Below are positions 27,385 to 34,568 of a stretch of 64,000 nucleotides of DNA, piece by piece. Source of the DNA: Corynebacterium sp. P4-C1. GTDB lineage: Bacteria > Actinomycetota > Actinomycetes > Mycobacteriales > Mycobacteriaceae. Made by a program: the position numbers and the translations under genes. The first letter of the stretch is position 1. Every line of letters starts with the position of its first letter. The notes below the pieces were generated by a model. It made no database searches and was not told where the DNA came from. It saw only the letters and a list, made by a program, of their open reading frames with translations. Location: assembly GCF_030503595.1 (NCBI RefSeq), contig NZ_CP129966.1, positions 1,054,001 through 1,118,000 on the forward strand, given 5' to 3'.

Positions 27385-29037
27385 CTAGCCGAATGTCAGC
27401 GAGTACAACTTCACGCCTGCTGAGGGATTAATGCGCAGCACACCCTCGGTGGGCGTTTCATCTTTCAGCAGGTCGAGTGTCCCATCCGTGACTGGGAAAG
27501 TCTTCGTTGAGCCATCCGGGTACGCGACGTCGACTTCGCCCTCACCGCTGACGACTAGCTGGACCCACTTGGCGTAGACGTTGACGTCGAGGTGGCCGCC
27601 CTCGGACTGCACCGATTCCTCCTCGAGTTTCCACTTGCCGCTCAGGGAAAACATGCCGCGCTCCGGAGCGGGAAGCTCCCCGAAATCGCGCTCGCCGTCG
27701 GTGTAACCGCGCTGCCGGGTGTATTCGGCACGCGCGGTGCCCAGGTAGGTCTCTGGGTTGCGGCCCTTGGTGCCGTCGGAGGCATCGTTGCCCTCCACGG
27801 GCTCGGGAAGCTGCACATCCGGGTCGGCGTCCTTCAGGAGCTGGCGAATGAGTTTCTCCGTCTCGGCGTATGAGCCTTCCCCTTCGACGATCTGGCGGAC
27901 ATTTCCGTCCTTGTCCACCAAGTAGCGTGCAGGCCAGTAGCGGTTATTGAAATCCCGCCACGTGGCGAAGTCGTTGTCCTGCGCCACCGGGTAGTGGATG
28001 CCTTCTTTCTCCACCGCGGCGCGGACATTGCCCAGATCGTGTTCGAAGCCGTACTCGGGTGAATGGACGCCGATGACGGTGAGGCCCGCGTTGCGGTAGG
28101 CGTCGTAAAGCTTGGTGATGTGCTCCCCCGCACGCTGACAATTGATGCAGGCGTAGGCCCAAAAGTCCACGAGGGTCACACCGCCGTCCTGCGGGGTCGG
28201 TCCGTGGTCGGGCGCGGGGGTGTTGATCCAGTTCGCCAACCCCGCGAACTCGGGCGCCGGACCGCAATCCTGCAGCTCGCGGCTGTCCGCGCGGCGGCAC
28301 TGCTCCAACGAACCGCCGCCGCTCGGCCCGACCTTGCTCAATGCGTCGTTGGCCAGGTCGGAATTCTCGAAATCACTGGACAGCGACTGGGTCCAGTTCG
28401 GCAAAGCGCGTTGGATTTTGGCCGGGGCGTCGAGAGCCAACGCCACGGTGAACACAAGAATGACCACGCCGACGGCCTTGCGGTGGCGCTGCACCGCATC
28501 GACCTTGTCCCCGATCTTGTTTCCCGCCAAGGCGAAAAAGAACAACGGCAGCGCCGACCCGATAGCGAATGCGGCTGTGAGCACGACCGTGCTCCACCCG
28601 ATCTTGCCGGTACTGCCCGCCACCGTGACAGCGGCAAGCACCGGACCCGCGCACGGCACATACACCGCGCCCAAGGCCAAACCGATGAGGAAGCCGCCTT
28701 TGTTCCGTGTCTTCTGCGTCAGTGATGTGGGCCGCGGCAGAGCGTCGAACGGCTTCTGCAGCAGCTCCCCCAAAGGCGGGTAGATCATGCCCGCTCCGAC
28801 CAGGGCAAGCAGCACAACGCCCGTCCAGCGCAGCACCGACTGCGGCAGATGCAGGGCGCTGAGGAGGAGGGAGCCGAGAAGGGCGATCGTCGCAAAGCTA
28901 AGTGCCAAGCCCGCAACCACCTGTGACGGTCTACGCCCGACGCTGACCCCGAGCACCACTGGCAACACCGGCAAGATACACGGCGACAAGGCCGTGATCA
29001 CCCCGCCAACCAGTCCGACAAGAATCACGCTGAACAT
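27385..29037 (-). CDS. dipZ: DipZ: CcdA-like membrane domain fused to extracytoplasmic thioredoxin
   Basis: A 550-residue membrane thiol-disulfide transporter. The N-terminal CcdA-like part has paired cysteines (TALSPCILPVLP and AVYVPCAGPVLAA) in six segments. It is followed by an extracytoplasmic TlpA/thioredoxin-like domain with active site CINC (WAYACINCQR) and a C-terminal beta domain from about residue 410. It moves electrons from cytoplasmic thioredoxin to exported proteins. It is divergent from the Met-rich lipoprotein and sigma operon, an arrangement discussed in the findings. Confidence 0.94.
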   Translation of the reverse strand: MFSVILVGLVGGVITALSPCILPVLPVVLGVSVGRRPSQVVAGLALSFATIALLGSLLLSALHLPQSVLRWTGVVLLALVGAGMIYPPLGELLQKPFDALPRPTSLTQKTRNKGGFLIGLALGAVYVPCAGPVLAAVTVAGSTGKIGWSTVVLTAAFAIGSALPLFFFALAGNKIGDKVDAVQRHRKAVGVVILVFTVALALDAPAKIQRALPNWTQSLSSDFENSDLANDALSKVGPSGGGSLEQCRRADSRELQDCGPAPEFAGLANWINTPAPDHGPTPQDGGVTLVDFWAYACINCQRAGEHITKLYDAYRNAGLTVIGVHSPEYGFEHDLGNVRAAVEKEGIHYPVAQDNDFATWRDFNNRYWPARYLVDKDGNVRQIVEGEGSYAETEKLIRQLLKDADPDVQLPEPVEGNDASDGTKGRNPETYLGTARAEYTRQRGYTDGERDFGELPAPERGMFSLSGKWKLEEESVQSEGGHLDVNVYAKWVQLVVSGEGEVDVAYPDGSTKTFPVTDGTLDLLKDETPTEGVLRINPSAGVKLYSLTFG

Positions 29038-29076
29038 AAGTTTTCCTTACTTCCGGTTTCCTATCCGTCACCCAGC

Positions 29077-29158
29077 ACTACGGAGAAACCCCACCAATCG
29101 GATTGGCCGAAAAAATTTCTGCCCCCGTCCAATCCGCCGTACCGGGGTGCTCCGTAGT
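29077..29158. repeat. Nested inverted repeat between dipZ and the lipoprotein
   Basis: Outer arms ACTACGGAG (29077-29085) and CTCCGTAGT (29150-29158) are followed inward by CCCC (29089-29092) and GGGG (29144-29147). Inner arms CGGATTGG (29099-29106) pair with CCAATCCG (about 29129-29136). A 13-bp palindrome CCAATCGGATTGG sits at 29094-29106. It lies in the divergent promoter region; it could be a regulator site or a small palindromic repeat. Confidence 0.75.
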
Positions 29159-29215
29159 TCCCTATGACAGGCCAGAAAACTGCGCCTGCGAAACCGACAA
29201 TGTGAAGGAGAAACC

Positions 29216-29431
29216 ATGTCTATCAACCGCACCATCACCGCCGCCGGCGCCATCGCCATCGCAGCCACCGGACTTGTCGCCTGCAACGACACCGAGGAGA
29301 CGGACGGCAAGATGGACGGTTCCATGACCCCGTCGTCCAGCGCCATGATGAGCGAGTCCATGACGCCCTCGTCCGAGGCCATGATGAGCGAGGAGAAGAT
29401 GGACGACAAAATGATGGAAGAATCCAAGTAG
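29216..29431 (+). CDS. Small Met-rich lipoprotein
   Basis: A 71-residue lipoprotein. The signal is TITAAGAIAIAATGLVAC, with the lipobox Cys at residue 23. The mature part of about 48 residues contains 10 Met plus many Ser, Glu and Asp. It includes a duplicated 11-residue unit (SMTPSSSAMMS / SMTPSSEAMMS). AAGGAG lies 6 bases upstream. It is 3 bases from the sigma gene, so it is probably one operon. Met-rich exported peptides can bind Cu(I) or act as oxidation sinks; either role is inference. Confidence 0.8.
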   Translation: MSINRTITAAGAIAIAATGLVACNDTEETDGKMDGSMTPSSSAMMSESMTPSSEAMMSEEKMDDKMMEESK

Positions 29432-29434
29432 TCC

Positions 29435-30010
29435 GTGCCCACGGTGTTAGATTTGGAATTTGTGGATCCAGACCGTCTTCTCACTAGCGTCCGCGCAGGC
29501 GATAAAGCCGCCTTCGCCGAGCTTTACGACGTTCTGGCCCCGCAAGTTCTCGGTCTAGCCACCCACATTCTGCGCGACCGGGCACAAGCTGAAGAGGTCA
29601 CCCAAGAAGTGTTCGTGGAGGTGTGGCAAAACGCCCACACTTTCGACCCGGCACGCGGCAGCGCGAAGGCGTGGATTCTGCGCCTGACTAAGTCCCGGGC
29701 CATCGACCGGCTGCGCAGTTGGCGCAGCGCACAGGCCCGCGACACCGAAGACTTCAACCGGCAGCTCACCACGTGGGTCGTCGCCGCAGAAGACGAAGCC
29801 CAGCAGCGACTAGAGTCTGAAGAGCTGCAAGAACTCATCGACTCAATCGGGGAACCACACCGGAGCGCCCTCATGCTGGCGTACTTCGGGGAGCTCTCCC
29901 ACCAGGAGATCGCCGACGCCACCGGCGTCGCACTCGGAACCGCGAAAACACGGGTGCGCGACGGACTGCAGAAGCTGCGCAAGGCCGTGACAGTGAAAGG
30001 AGGCCTGTGA
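29435..30010 (+). CDS. sigK: ECF sigma factor, SigK-like
   Basis: A 191-residue group IV sigma factor. Region 2 (FAELYDVLAPQVLGLATHIL, AEEVTQEVFVEVWQNA, WILRLTKSRAIDRLR) and region 4 (PHRSALMLAYFGELSHQEIADATGVALGTAKTRVRDGL) are intact. The SigK label rests on pairing with an RskA-type anti-sigma and proximity to dipZ. The protein contains no cysteine. GTG at 29435 is the longest start and lacks a strong ribosome site; a later GTG in the first ten codons is possible. Confidence 0.82.
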   Translation: MPTVLDLEFVDPDRLLTSVRAGDKAAFAELYDVLAPQVLGLATHILRDRAQAEEVTQEVFVEVWQNAHTFDPARGSAKAWILRLTKSRAIDRLRSWRSAQARDTEDFNRQLTTWVVAAEDEAQQRLESEELQELIDSIGEPHRSALMLAYFGELSHQEIADATGVALGTAKTRVRDGLQKLRKAVTVKGGL

Positions 30011-30609
30011 TGGACAAAGATCTCGAGGACCTCCTCAACTCCGCCGCCACGCCGGTCGCGCCGCCGCCGGAGCTCAAGGACTCCATCATGGCGCGTATCG
30101 ATGCCGCCGAGCAGGTCACCGACCTCGACACCGCCCGGGAGCGCAGGAGGAACAGCTCCGGCAGGAAGCTCGCCGCAGCCGCCGCTGCCGTCGTGCTGCT
30201 CGTCGGCGGCGGAGTCACCGTTACGCAGTTCACCGAAGAGAACTCCTCGGAGTCCTACTCCGCCCAGGGTGTCGACGAGATGCATGCCGTCATGGAGGCC
30301 GATGACGCCCGCCAGGGCCAGGCCGATGCGATGGGTGCCACGCTCGATGTCGTCGCCAGCTCCGACATGGGCAAAGGCGGCGCCATGGTCAACGGCCAGC
30401 CCACGCTTGATGACGGCATGGGCGCCCAAGTCTGGGCCGTCATGGACGACGGCGCAATGGAATCCGCCGGTGTCATCGGCCAGGAATCCCACGACGATGT
30501 GTGGATGCCGCTGCCCGGCGGGACCGCCTCCGTGCTGGTCACTGAGGAAGTCGCCGCCGGCGCGGAGAAGCCCTCCGGCACGGTGCTAGCGGAGATTTCG
30601 CTGTCCTGA
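30010..30609 (+). CDS. rskA: Anti-sigma factor, RskA-like
   Basis: A 199-residue membrane anti-sigma. The short N-terminal cytoplasmic part (to about residue 50) is followed by one membrane segment (LAAAAAAVVLLVGGGVTV) and an extracytoplasmic domain. That domain ends with the RskA pattern AQVWAVMDDGAMESAGVIG and SVLVTEEVAAGAEKPSG. The exported part has nine Met. The ATG at 30010 overlaps the sigma stop (TGATG) and follows AGGAGG. Confidence 0.85.
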   Translation: MDKDLEDLLNSAATPVAPPPELKDSIMARIDAAEQVTDLDTARERRRNSSGRKLAAAAAAVVLLVGGGVTVTQFTEENSSESYSAQGVDEMHAVMEADDARQGQADAMGATLDVVASSDMGKGGAMVNGQPTLDDGMGAQVWAVMDDGAMESAGVIGQESHDDVWMPLPGGTASVLVTEEVAAGAEKPSGTVLAEISLS

Positions 30610-30610
30610 C

Positions 30611-30648
30611 TGATGCCGGTGCCGGCCCGCCTTTGGGCACCGGCATCA
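30611..30648 (+). terminator. Hairpin after the sigma/anti-sigma operon
   Basis: A 13-bp perfect stem TGATGCCGGTGCC / GGCACCGGCATCA with a 12-base loop, right after the rskA stop. No T-run follows, so it may be factor-assisted or act on RNA stability. Confidence 0.7.
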
Positions 30649-30660
30649 GAGCTCACAAAT

Positions 30661-30722
30661 CCAGCTACCTGGATCCAGCTATCAGCGGGTTTGAGGCCGA
30701 TTAGCTGGATCCACATAGCTGG
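30661..30722. repeat. Nested palindrome between convergent genes
   Basis: Inner arms TGGATCCAGCTA (30670-30681) and TAGCTGGATCCA (30702-30713), with outer arms CCAGCTA (30661-30667) and TAGCTGG (30716-30722), form a long imperfect hairpin. It lies between rskA and the LLM-type gene. Possibly a bidirectional terminator or a small palindromic repeat. Confidence 0.7.
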
Positions 30723-30747
30723 AACTGGCTGAGCGGCCGCACGACTC

Positions 30748-31749
30748 CTAGCGGCGCAGCGCGGGGATGACGTACTCGATCAGTTCATCGAGCTGGTCCT
30801 CAGCGGAGCGCTTGCTGGAGCGGAAATTCACCATGACGTGGCTGATGCCCACATCGCGCTGCGAGCGCAGCAGCTGGACCAGGGCATTGCGACCGAGACG
30901 GTAGCCGAAACTACCGCCGCTGGCGGGAGCGTCCGGGTCCTCGTGCAGGTCGAGCCACAACGATTCCGCGAAAGGCTTGAACGCCGCCGGGGTCCCGGCC
31001 ACCCCTTCTCGGGCGGCCCAGTCGGCCACCGCGGCGTTCCAGTTGCGCACGTTCTGGCGCTGGACCTCCAAGCCCTTGTGGTACATCAGCCAGCCGTGCG
31101 CGTGCTCGGCGCGCCACTCGAGGGTCTGCTGGCAGGAACCGGTGGCGAGCAGCGGCACCTCACGGGCCCGAGGCTTGGGGACGACATCGGCACCGCCCAT
31201 CCGGCCGCCGGACCAGCGGATGGGGGTGTGGGAGGTGTGTGTGGCTCGTCGATAAGCGTCGATTCTTTCGCGGAACTCTTCGTCGCGCATGCCTTTGTCC
31301 TGGCCGAACGCGGGGAACTCCTCAGGGCGGTCGCCCGTGGCCACACCGAAGAGGAAGCGGCCGCCGCTGAGCCGGTCGATAGTGCCTGCGCGCTTGGCCA
31401 TGAGCAGCGGGTGCTGGAACGGCACGACGATCGCCGCGGTGCCCAGGGCGATGGTCTCCGTGTGCGCGGCGAGATAGCTCAGGTACATCCACGGGTCGTA
31501 GACCTGGCCGACATCGCCGAAGGTCTCGACGCGGAGCGGAATGTCGCGCACCCAGATCGCGGCCACTCCCCCGGCCTCCGCCTTACGGATGAGGCCCAGC
31601 TGGTTGTCCAGGCTGTCGACGGGGTTCTCCTCAGCGTCCTCCTCGATGGGCAGGGTCAGTCCGACTGTGAGTTCGCCCGGCTTGAACGTCTGGTGGAAGC
31701 CGGGAAGCTCCCAGTGCGGGGTATCGGAGAGTGAAAACAGCGGGTTCAT
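30748..31749 (-). CDS. LLM-class (luciferase-like) flavin oxidoreductase
   Basis: A 333-residue TIM-barrel protein of the bacterial-luciferase-like family, usually FMN- or F420-dependent. Family patterns are GGVAAIWVRDIPL, YDPWMYLSYLAAHTETIALGTAAIVVPFQHPLLMAKRAGTID, LSGGRFLFGVATGDRPEEF and MVNFRSSKRSAEDQ. It sits 9 bases after the chromate-transporter remnant on the same strand. Substrate unknown. Confidence 0.85.
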   Translation of the reverse strand: MNPLFSLSDTPHWELPGFHQTFKPGELTVGLTLPIEEDAEENPVDSLDNQLGLIRKAEAGGVAAIWVRDIPLRVETFGDVGQVYDPWMYLSYLAAHTETIALGTAAIVVPFQHPLLMAKRAGTIDRLSGGRFLFGVATGDRPEEFPAFGQDKGMRDEEFRERIDAYRRATHTSHTPIRWSGGRMGGADVVPKPRAREVPLLATGSCQQTLEWRAEHAHGWLMYHKGLEVQRQNVRNWNAAVADWAAREGVAGTPAAFKPFAESLWLDLHEDPDAPASGGSFGYRLGRNALVQLLRSQRDVGISHVMVNFRSSKRSAEDQLDELIEYVIPALRR

Positions 31750-31758
31750 ACCGCCAGC

Positions 31759-32932
31759 CTAGAGCACCACCCAGCCGACGAGCGCCGCGCCGATGACCAC
31801 GGCCCACGGCGGAACCTTCCACGAGGTCAGCGCCGCATAGCAGACCACGGCGATGGACAGCGTGGCCACGCCCGTGATGCCGGAAGTGAAGACCGGGGTG
31901 TACAGCGCCGCGCCGAGAATGCCCACCACCGCGGCATTCGCACCAGCCAGGGCAGCACCCGCGCGCGGCATCCGGCGGATCCGCTCCCAGAACGGCATGG
32001 CGCCGAGGACCAGCAGCGCGGCGGGCAAGAAGATCGCGACGGTGGCAATCGTCGCCCCCCAACGCCCAGTTCATGCCCTGCGCACTCGCACCGAGGAAGG
32101 ACGCGAAAGTGAACAGCGGGCCCGGCATGGCCTGGGCGGCGCCGTAGCCGGCGAGGAAGGTGTCGTGGTCCACGAGCCCGGGGCCGACCGTGACGGTCTC
32201 CAGCAGCGGCAGCACCACGTGGCCGCCGCCGAAGACGAGGGCGCCCGCGCGGTAGAAGGTGTCGAAAATATCCGCGCCGGTCGTGCCGATCAGCCTCGCC
32301 ACCAGCGGAAGCACAAACAGCAACGCGAAGAACAGCACCAGGCAGACGATGCCGAAGGTGCGCGACCCGCTTTCAGCCTGGGGCTGGTCGTCCGCCTCCT
32401 TCTTGACGCGCAGGAACGCCAGACCGGCAACAATGCCGAGCACGATCGCCCCGACCTGGATGAGCGGGTGCGGCACGAGCAGAACGAGCACCAGCGCAGC
32501 CACGGCGATCGCGGCGTGAATCTTGCCGGTGACCAGGTTCTTCGTCATGCCGTACACAGCCTGCGCCACGACAGCGACAGCCGCAGCCTTCAGACCGAGC
32601 AGCCAGCCTGCCTCGCTGATATCGCCCAACTGCGCGACGCCCAGCGCGAACGCCACCATGAGCAGCACCGACGGCAGCGTGAAGCCCACCCACGCCAGGA
32701 ACATGCCCAGGTACCCGGCGCGCTGCAGGCCGATCGCCATACCCACCTGGCTCGACGCCGGCCCGGGCAGGAATTGGCACAGCGCCACCAGGTCGGCGTA
32801 CTGCTTGTCCGAAAACCACTTCCGCTTCTCCACGAATTCGTCGCGGAAATACCCCAGGTGCGCCGTCGGCCCGCCGAACGAGGTGCAGCCGAGGCGGAGG
32901 AAGATTCTGAAGATGCGCAATGGCGAAGTCAT
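31759..32932 (-). pseudogene. chrA: Chromate transporter ChrA, frameshifted
   Basis: A CHR-family transporter of about 390 residues. The N-terminal CHR domain (FLRLGCTSFGGPTAHLGYFRDEF, ALCQFLPGPASSQVGMAIG) and the second domain start (GAQAMPGPLFTFASFLGA-like) are in one frame to about 32060. The rest (WGATIATVAIFLPAALLVLG to the stop at 31759) is in another. The switch coincides with a run of six C (plus strand, 32055-32060), so a one-base indel breaks the gene. It may be a real mutation or an assembly error. Start ATG 32932 follows AGGGAGC. Confidence 0.83.
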
Positions 32933-33037
32933 GCAAGCTCCCTTCGTTCCACCTGTTCCATCTGTTGAATTTTAAGGCGAGATTCCCTTCAAAGATAGCA
33001 AAACTCTGTATGTCACCTGTTGGCCAGATATGACTAA

Positions 33038-33081
33038 AGTTGCAAAAAGATGACGGCTGAGTTGCGAAAAGATGACGGCTG
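33038..33081 (+). repeat. 22-bp tandem duplication
   Basis: Two adjacent 22-bp copies beginning AGTTGC and ending GATGACGGCTG (33038-33059 and 33060-33081) differ by one base. They lie about 85 bp upstream of the SGNH hydrolase, at the left edge of the AT-richer island, and may be a regulator site or a junction scar. The rest of 32933-33165 shows nothing else recognisable. Confidence 0.75.
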
Positions 33082-33165
33082 GATCTGGATGAGCTACTAT
33101 GTTCGGAAACCCTTTGGAGGGCTTAAGTATAACTAGGCGACACGAATATCGCCGGAAAGGAACAC

Positions 33166-34296
33166 ATGAGGTTTTATAAATTTGGTGCTACTCTCCTGAC
33201 CGCATTGGCCTGTGGCGCTATGCTCCCAGTTGCCGATGCTGCGCCTAATCTGCCTGAACTCTCGGCACCCGTCGCTCCTAACCTTCCCCAAGTCCCTAAC
33301 CTTCCCGCGCCTAACGTTCCCCAAGTCCCTAACCTTCCCGCGCCTAACCTTCCTCAAGTTCCTTCGCTTCCCGCGCCTAACGTTCCCCAAGTCCCTAACC
33401 TTCCCGCGCCTAACCTTCCTCAAGTTCCTTCGCTTCCTGCGCCTAACGTTCCCCAGCTTGAAGAATTAGAGCCGGCCCCACCAGTCAATAGCCACGTCAA
33501 GGAAAGCTACGTCAGCTTTGGCGACTCAGTAGCTGCAAATCCGACCGCCTTGGATGTCACCGTCTACCGAGCGAAGCTGAAGAACCCCTCGATACAATGG
33601 CCGACGACCCGAGAAGGTTTTTGTGCGCAGGACCCCAACAATTTTGCAGCTCAGGCCGCGCGAAGCACCGGTCTGCGCCTAGAAGACTACTCGTGCCCCG
33701 GTGCCACTGCTTATGTAGAACCTACGGAAAATGATTCGATTCCACATGACACAGTTCGTCAGCAAGTTGAACGAGCCATCAGGGATGGCAGTCTTGATTC
33801 CAATACCCGGCTGGTCACCATCAGCGCTGGCGTGAACGACACCTACCAGCCCAGTAACTTCCCTTCAAAAACCACCCAGGAACAACGGATGAAACGCTTC
33901 AACGAGGCAATGGTGGGAGCAATTAATCGCATCAAGGAAACCGCGCCTAGCGCCAAGGTGATCATCCTCGGGATTCCCGATGAGACAGATGGTTTCAACC
34001 ACACCTGTGGATCTAATCTTTTAAACGTTACCAGTCACTGGTACTTTCCGTTGGTAGCCTACTACCAAGACGAAGTTCGCGAGCAGCAGCGACGAGCTGC
34101 CGCTGATACGAATAGCGAGTTTCTTGACATGGTTGCCGAAATTTCCGTAGAAAGCGGAAAGAATGGTTGCTCGAACGATCCGGGCCGTTACGGCGCTTCC
34201 ATTGCAGACGATGCCTCACACAAGCTCGCAGGCCACCTAACCGATGCCGGACACGTCTACTACGCTAAGCGCATTACTGAAACATACTTCAGTTAA
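33166..34296 (+). CDS. Secreted SGNH/GDSL-type hydrolase with Pro-Asn-Leu-Pro repeat stalk
   Basis: 376 residues. The signal peptide (TLLTALACGAMLPVADA) ends near residue 25. Residues 38-97 are 11-residue repeats of APNLPQVPNLP type. The catalytic domain starts near residue 112, with the nucleophile Ser121 in YVSFGDSVA, Asn in SAGVNDTY, and a C-terminal DAGH (Asp/His). Cysteines in GFCAQD, YSCPGA, HTCGS and NGCSND suggest the disulfide-bonded secreted esterase/lipase type of actinobacteria. GGAAAGGAA precedes the ATG. Likely an esterase or lipase; substrate unknown. Codon third positions are clearly less GC-biased than in flanking genes. Confidence 0.88.
   Translation: MRFYKFGATLLTALACGAMLPVADAAPNLPELSAPVAPNLPQVPNLPAPNVPQVPNLPAPNLPQVPSLPAPNVPQVPNLPAPNLPQVPSLPAPNVPQLEELEPAPPVNSHVKESYVSFGDSVAANPTALDVTVYRAKLKNPSIQWPTTREGFCAQDPNNFAAQAARSTGLRLEDYSCPGATAYVEPTENDSIPHDTVRQQVERAIRDGSLDSNTRLVTISAGVNDTYQPSNFPSKTTQEQRMKRFNEAMVGAINRIKETAPSAKVIILGIPDETDGFNHTCGSNLLNVTSHWYFPLVAYYQDEVREQQRRAAADTNSEFLDMVAEISVESGKNGCSNDPGRYGASIADDASHKLAGHLTDAGHVYYAKRITETYFS
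33277..33456 (+). repeat. In-frame 33-bp tandem repeats in the SGNH gene
   Basis: Five and a half 33-bp units encode the 11-residue motif PN(L/V)PQVP(N/S)LPA. Alternate units are more alike, giving a 66-bp superunit that begins GCGCCTAACGTTCCCC. Such near-identical coding repeats are prone to expansion and probably form a flexible stalk or wall spacer. Confidence 0.9.
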
Positions 34297-34347
34297 CCAG
34301 TCCATCCCCCTCTGCGTAGGCAGCTAGATACAGAAAGATTGATACAC

Positions 34348-34530
34348 ATGACACCCGAATTCGCCCTTATGCTTATCAGGGAGTATCCGTTGACCACTCC
34401 ACTGATACACCTCACCGGTTTTCCAACCATCGAAAATTTTTGGGGGAGAACTCTTAACGCCTGGCCAAGCGTTAAGCAATCTTTAGAACTTTCATTTCAG
34501 GTAGCCGTTAACGCTCTACCTAAATTCTAG
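34348..34530 (+). CDS. Possible 60-residue small protein upstream of the P450
   Basis: An open frame beginning MTPEFALMLIREYPL and ending NALPKF, between the SGNH and P450 genes. A weak AGAAAG lies 10 bases upstream. No homologue is recognised. It spans the inverted repeat at 34453-34476, so the DNA may instead be regulatory leader. Low confidence. Confidence 0.3.
   Translation: MTPEFALMLIREYPLTTPLIHLTGFPTIENFWGRTLNAWPSVKQSLELSFQVAVNALPKF
34453..34476. promoter_or_regulatory. Candidate operator upstream of the P450 gene
   Basis: Perfect inverted repeat CTTAACGC-N8-GCGTTAAG, about 95 bp before the P450 ATG. Related words occur at 34507-34514 (CGTTAACG) and near 34610 (GCGTTAA). The spacing and symmetry suit a dimeric repressor. 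No regulator gene is in the island. Confidence 0.5.
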
Positions 34531-34568
34531 AATCCATTAGCGACTTTCTAACGGTCTAAGGAATCATC

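Noticed and set aside
33277..33456. CRISPR array
   Set aside because: The 33-bp units are contiguous, in frame and encode a Pro-rich repeat; there are no spacers and no cas genes.
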